DNA of 64,000 nucleotides from Oscillospiraceae bacterium MB08-C2-2 (lineage in GTDB: Bacteria > Bacillota > Clostridia > Oscillospirales > Ruminococcaceae), in the NCBI GenBank assembly GCA_035621215.1, contig CP141729.1:1262944-1326943 (forward strand), read 5' to 3'. Below, one piece after another: positions 60,842 to 64,000 of this stretch. Under the pieces are notes generated by a model. The model saw nothing but the letters and a program-made list of their open reading frames with translations, had not been told where the DNA came from and did no database searches. Made by a program: the position numbers and the translations under genes. Position 1 is the stretch's first letter; every line of letters begins with the position of its first letter.

Positions 60842-61938
60842 TCACAAATGGAAATACACCAAGCGTGGTAAAGGAACGTTCCAATAGAGAGCCTCTTACA
60901 AGCACCCAGTTGCTGCTGACCATAACGGTTTGTATCTTTTTCGGAATGTACATACTGGCCATGACAGTTTGGGGCGGAGGCTTTCTGCGGGCACAACAGC
61001 TCTTTGATATATTCAACAACAACGCTTCACTCATCATTATTGCTTGCGGCCTGACCATTGTAATGATTGCGGGTGGCATTGATATTTCTGTAGGCGGAAT
61101 TACCGCATTGGTGGTCATGTCCTGCGTTGTCCATCTGGATGATGGGGGCGGAAGCATTTTGAGCGCTTCGCTGCTTGCATTGGGGATTGGGCTGGCCTTT
61201 GGGCTTATTCAGGGATATCTGATATCCTATCTGGAGATTCAGCCATTTATCGTCACGTTGGCAGGCATGTTCTTTGCGAGAGGGATGACAACCATTGTCA
61301 GCCTTGAGCCCCGCACCGCCCAGAATCAAAGCTTTCTGGCACTCAAGGATGCCCGGATAGAAATTCCGTGGCTGGGGCACACAGCGAAGAATGGAGCCTT
61401 GATTCCCGCAAAGATAGAGCTGGGTGTAATCATTGCGCTGGCAGTTGTGGTGCTTATTTTTGTAGTTCTGAAATGGTCCAGATTTGGGCGTAATCTTTAT
61501 GCCGTGGGCGGCAGTCAGCAAAGCGCCTTGATGCTTGGCATTAACGTAAGGCGTACAAAGCTGTTTTCTTATCTTCTCTGCGGATTGCTGGCGGGAATCG
61601 GCGGCTTTGTCTTTCTGATGCACACCGGCGCAGGCAACGCCACCAATGCAGCCGGAGGCGAAATGAATGCCATCGCCTCATCCATCATCGGAGGAACCCT
61701 GCTCACCGGAGGCGTTGGAAATGTAATCGGTACACTGTTTGGTGTACTCACCTTAACAACCATTAAATCCATCGTTGTTGCTTCCGGTCTGAGAGATCCG
61801 TGGTGGCAGAGCATCACCACCGGAGCAATGCTCTGCTTTTTCATTCTGCTGCAAAGCCTAGTCCTCTCAAACCGCGGCAAGCGCGGTTTCAAACCGGCAC
61901 TTCCCAAGTGGCTGCGGCTGAATAACTTAAAACAATAA
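60838..61938 (+). CDS. sugar ABC transporter permease 2 (YjfF-like)
   Basis: 366 residues; its ATG overlaps the permease 1 stop (ATGA). About nine to ten membrane segments, [21 protein letters not shown] motif and the contact loop [20 protein letters not shown]. It partners permease 1. Two different permease genes with one ATPase gene is the YtfQRT-YjfF layout. Confidence 0.92.
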   Translation: MITNGNTPSVVKERSNREPLTSTQLLLTITVCIFFGMYILAMTVWGGGFLRAQQLFDIFNNNASLIIIACGLTIVMIAGGIDISVGGITALVVMSCVVHLDDGGGSILSASLLALGIGLAFGLIQGYLISYLEIQPFIVTLAGMFFARGMTTIVSLEPRTAQNQSFLALKDARIEIPWLGHTAKNGALIPAKIELGVIIALAVVVLIFVVLKWSRFGRNLYAVGGSQQSALMLGINVRRTKLFSYLLCGLLAGIGGFVFLMHTGAGNATNAAGGEMNAIASSIIGGTLLTGGVGNVIGTLFGVLTLTTIKSIVVASGLRDPWWQSITTGAMLCFFILLQSLVLSNRGKRGFKPALPKWLRLNNLKQ

Positions 61939-61952
61939 GGCGGGAATACAGC

Positions 61953-63554
61953 ATGAACCAACACGAACTGAAACTCATGATTGAAGCGGGCGATACCTCC
62001 TTGGGTATCGAACTGGGTTCCACTCGCATCAAGGCTGTGCTCATTGGGGCAAATTGCAAGCCCCTTGCCAGCAGCTTCCACGAATGGGAAAACCAGCTGG
62101 ATAACGGCATCTGGACCTATCCCATGAGCGCAGTCTGGGCGGGCTTGCAGGACGTTTACCAGAAGCTCGCTGATACTGTCAGAGCTGAATATGGTGTATG
62201 TTTAAGGAAAATCGGCTCCATCGGCATATCCGCCATGATGCACGGATACCTGCCCTTTAACGCTGAGGGGGAGCAGCTTGCTCCTTTCCGCACTTGGCGA
62301 AACACCATGACAGAAAAAGCATCAAAGGAGCTCACCAAGCGATTTCGCTTCAACATCCCCCAAAGGTGGAGCATCGCACATCTCTACCACGCTATGCTGG
62401 AGAAAGAGCCTCATGTGGAGGAGATTGCTTTTCTAACCACGCTGGCAGGCTATGTGCACTGGAAACTGACCGGCGAAAAAATCTTGGGTGTTGGTGAAGC
62501 CTCGGGCATGTTCCCCATCGACAGCACTAGCAATGATTTCAGCGGGGATATGATAGACTGTTTTGACGGCATGGCTCAGAAGCTGGGCATCCATTGGAAG
62601 CTCAGGGATATCCTGCCTAAAGTATGCAGCGCCGGGGAATCCGCAGGTCATCTGACCGAAGAAGGCGCCCGGCTGCTGGATCCTTCCGGCCGTCTGGAAT
62701 CCGAAATCCCCTGCTGCCCGCCGGAAGGGGATGCCGGAACCGGTATGGTAGCAACAAACGCCGTTGCACAGCGCACCGGCAATGTCTCAGCAGGCACCTC
62801 AATTTTTGCCATGATCGTGCTGGAAAAGCCGCTTGCCAAAGTGTATGAAGAAATTGATATGGTCACAACACCCACCGGCAAGCCGGTGGGCATGGTGCAT
62901 TGCAACAATTGCACCTCGGATTTCGATGCATGGGTTCGCTTATTTGGTCAGGTCTTGACCGCCATGGGATTCAGCTTTCAAAAGTCTGCACTTTATGATG
63001 CCATTTACGCCGAAGCACTCAAAGGAGAACCAGACGGAGGCGGTCTTTTGAGCTACAACTATTATTCCGGTGAACCCATTACCGGCTTTGAGGAAGGCCG
63101 CCCTCTCCTTGTTCGCACTCCCAACAGTGCCTTTAGCCTAGCCAATCTTGCCAAAACGCTTCTCTATTCCACCATGGCCACCCTGCGCATCGGAATGAAT
63201 ATTCTCACTGTCGAGGAGGCTGTGGCCGTGGATGTTTTACAGGGGCATGGCGGTCTGTTTAAAACACCGGCAGTTGGGCAAAGCCTGATGGCAGGCGCAT
63301 TAAATATTCCTATTTCAGTGATGGAAACCGCCGGTGAAGGAGGAGCGTGGGGCATTGCTCTGCTGGCCGACTATATGCGGCGAAAACAAAAGGAAGAAAC
63401 GTTGGAGGAATATTTGTCTGCACACGTATTCTCCCAAGCCGCCTGCGTAACGGCTGCCCCTAAAAAGAGTGATATTGACGGATTTGCAGACTATTTGACC
63501 CGGTATAAAGATGGCCTTGCCATTGAACGGGCCGCCGTGACCCACCTGAAATAA
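61953..63554 (+). CDS. FGGY-family kinase, L-ribulokinase-like
   Basis: 533 residues, ATG 61953 behind AAGGCGGG. The N-terminal FGGY fold shows [14 protein letters not shown] and [13 protein letters not shown], then RTWRN; the nucleotide/hinge region is [12 protein letters not shown] and the C-terminal domain [18 protein letters not shown]. It is longer than the XylB-like kinase at 21607. It lies between the transporter and araA, so it most likely phosphorylates L-ribulose in the arabinose route, the branch often present in Clostridia in place of classical AraB. The substrate is inferred from context. Confidence 0.85.
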   Translation: MNQHELKLMIEAGDTSLGIELGSTRIKAVLIGANCKPLASSFHEWENQLDNGIWTYPMSAVWAGLQDVYQKLADTVRAEYGVCLRKIGSIGISAMMHGYLPFNAEGEQLAPFRTWRNTMTEKASKELTKRFRFNIPQRWSIAHLYHAMLEKEPHVEEIAFLTTLAGYVHWKLTGEKILGVGEASGMFPIDSTSNDFSGDMIDCFDGMAQKLGIHWKLRDILPKVCSAGESAGHLTEEGARLLDPSGRLESEIPCCPPEGDAGTGMVATNAVAQRTGNVSAGTSIFAMIVLEKPLAKVYEEIDMVTTPTGKPVGMVHCNNCTSDFDAWVRLFGQVLTAMGFSFQKSALYDAIYAEALKGEPDGGGLLSYNYYSGEPITGFEEGRPLLVRTPNSAFSLANLAKTLLYSTMATLRIGMNILTVEEAVAVDVLQGHGGLFKTPAVGQSLMAGALNIPISVMETAGEGGAWGIALLADYMRRKQKEETLEEYLSAHVFSQAACVTAAPKKSDIDGFADYLTRYKDGLAIERAAVTHLK

Positions 63555-63581
63555 ACAGCATAGTGAAGTGAGGGATTATAC

Positions 63582-64000
63582 ATGTATGTAAAAAGCCGCG
63601 AATTTTGGTTTGTTGCCGGCAGCCAGTTCCTGTATGGACCTGAAACCCTGGCTGCGGTTGAAAAAGATACACAAGCCATGGTTGAGTATATGAACACCGG
63701 TGAAAAGCTGCCTTGGCCCGTGGTATACAAGGACACCGTTAAAACGGCCGAGGGTATTGAAAAACTGATTAAAGAGGCCAACTTTGATGATACCTGCGCA
63801 GGTATCATCACCTTCTGCCACACCTTCTCCCCTTCCAGGATGTGGATAAACGGTCTTGTCTTATTGCAGAAGCCGTGGCTGCACTTTCATACCCAATTTA
63901 ATGAGGAAATCCCAAACGATGCCATCGACATGGATTACATGAACCTGCACCAGAGCGCCCACGGTGACCGGGAGCACGGATTTATCGGCGCCCGACTGCG
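63582..64000 (+). CDS. araA: L-arabinose isomerase, cut by the window edge
   Basis: The first 139 residues are seen from ATG 63582 (GTGAGGG upstream). [50 protein letters not shown] and [22 protein letters not shown] are diagnostic of AraA. The enzyme converts L-arabinose to L-ribulose, the substrate of the kinase encoded upstream. It shares the operon with the transporter and is probably governed by the response regulator at 55138. Confidence 0.96.
   Translation, partial: MYVKSREFWFVAGSQFLYGPETLAAVEKDTQAMVEYMNTGEKLPWPVVYKDTVKTAEGIEKLIKEANFDDTCAGIITFCHTFSPSRMWINGLVLLQKPWLHFHTQFNEEIPNDAIDMDYMNLHQSAHGDREHGFIGARL

Overview
The window looks like a chromosomal segment of an anaerobic Firmicute of the class Clostridia (Oscillospiraceae-like). 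The evidence is AGGAGG-type ribosome binding sites with frequent GTG and TTG starts, a Gram-positive LexA box, YesM/YesN-type two-component systems, RbsABC-type sugar ABC transporters and Clostridia-type conjugative-element genes. The species cannot be fixed from the sequence. No rRNA gene, intact tRNA gene or CRISPR array is visible.

Layout. (1) 1-18.1 kb is an accessory block. It holds two tandem phage-tail-fibre-like genes, a SRAP (YedK/HMCES) gene, an unrecognised 660-residue protein joining an alpha/alpha-toroid to a TOPRIM nuclease-like domain, and a LexA-controlled dinB. These are followed by a decayed conjugative element: a HTH protein, a VirD4-type coupling ATPase, a membrane coiled-coil protein and an ArdC-like protein. 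The element is interrupted by an IS3-family element, an ArsR/ABC-2 exporter operon and an IS21 element. It ends near a tRNA 3'-end-like sequence at about 18.06 kb. (2) 18.1-33.8 kb is a carbohydrate locus. On the minus strand are FucU, an aldo-keto reductase, a PfkB kinase, a GatD-like dehydrogenase, a FGGY kinase, a LacI repressor and a class II aldolase. On the plus strand are a histidine kinase, a solute-binding lipoprotein, an RbsA-RbsC-RbsB transporter and an AraC-type response regulator. Three LacI-type operators (core CGAAACGTTTCG) tie the two halves together. (3) 33.8-47.2 kb holds a giant secreted GH95-like glycosidase with LamG, CBM-like, FIVAR and Big2 domains, a MalT-like regulator, a lipoprotein, a membrane protein and a uroporphyrinogen-decarboxylase-family gene. 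Between them lie fragments of a rRNA methyltransferase, IS66, IS256, an IS150-type end and the conjugative element. (4) 47.2-54.9 kb holds a giant secreted lamin-tail metallophosphoesterase, two more fibre-like genes and an IS200 element inserted in the leader of one of them. (5) 55.1-64 kb holds an AraC-type response regulator and an arabinose-type operon: binding protein, ATPase, two permeases, a ribulokinase-like FGGY kinase and the start of araA.

How the genes work together. Secreted glycosidases release sugars, ABC transporters without a PTS take them up, and FGGY kinases phosphorylate them inside the cell. The enzyme set of region 2 fits a galactitol/tagatose-type route to triose phosphates. 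Region 5 fits L-arabinose.

Two items deserve most attention. One is the toroid-TOPRIM protein, a possible uncharacterised defence or DNA-processing factor. The other is a dispersed family of fibre cassettes that share a promoter, a LexA-like palindrome, a leader hairpin and the N-terminal about 40 residues, but differ in their C-terminal parts and show signs of recombination.
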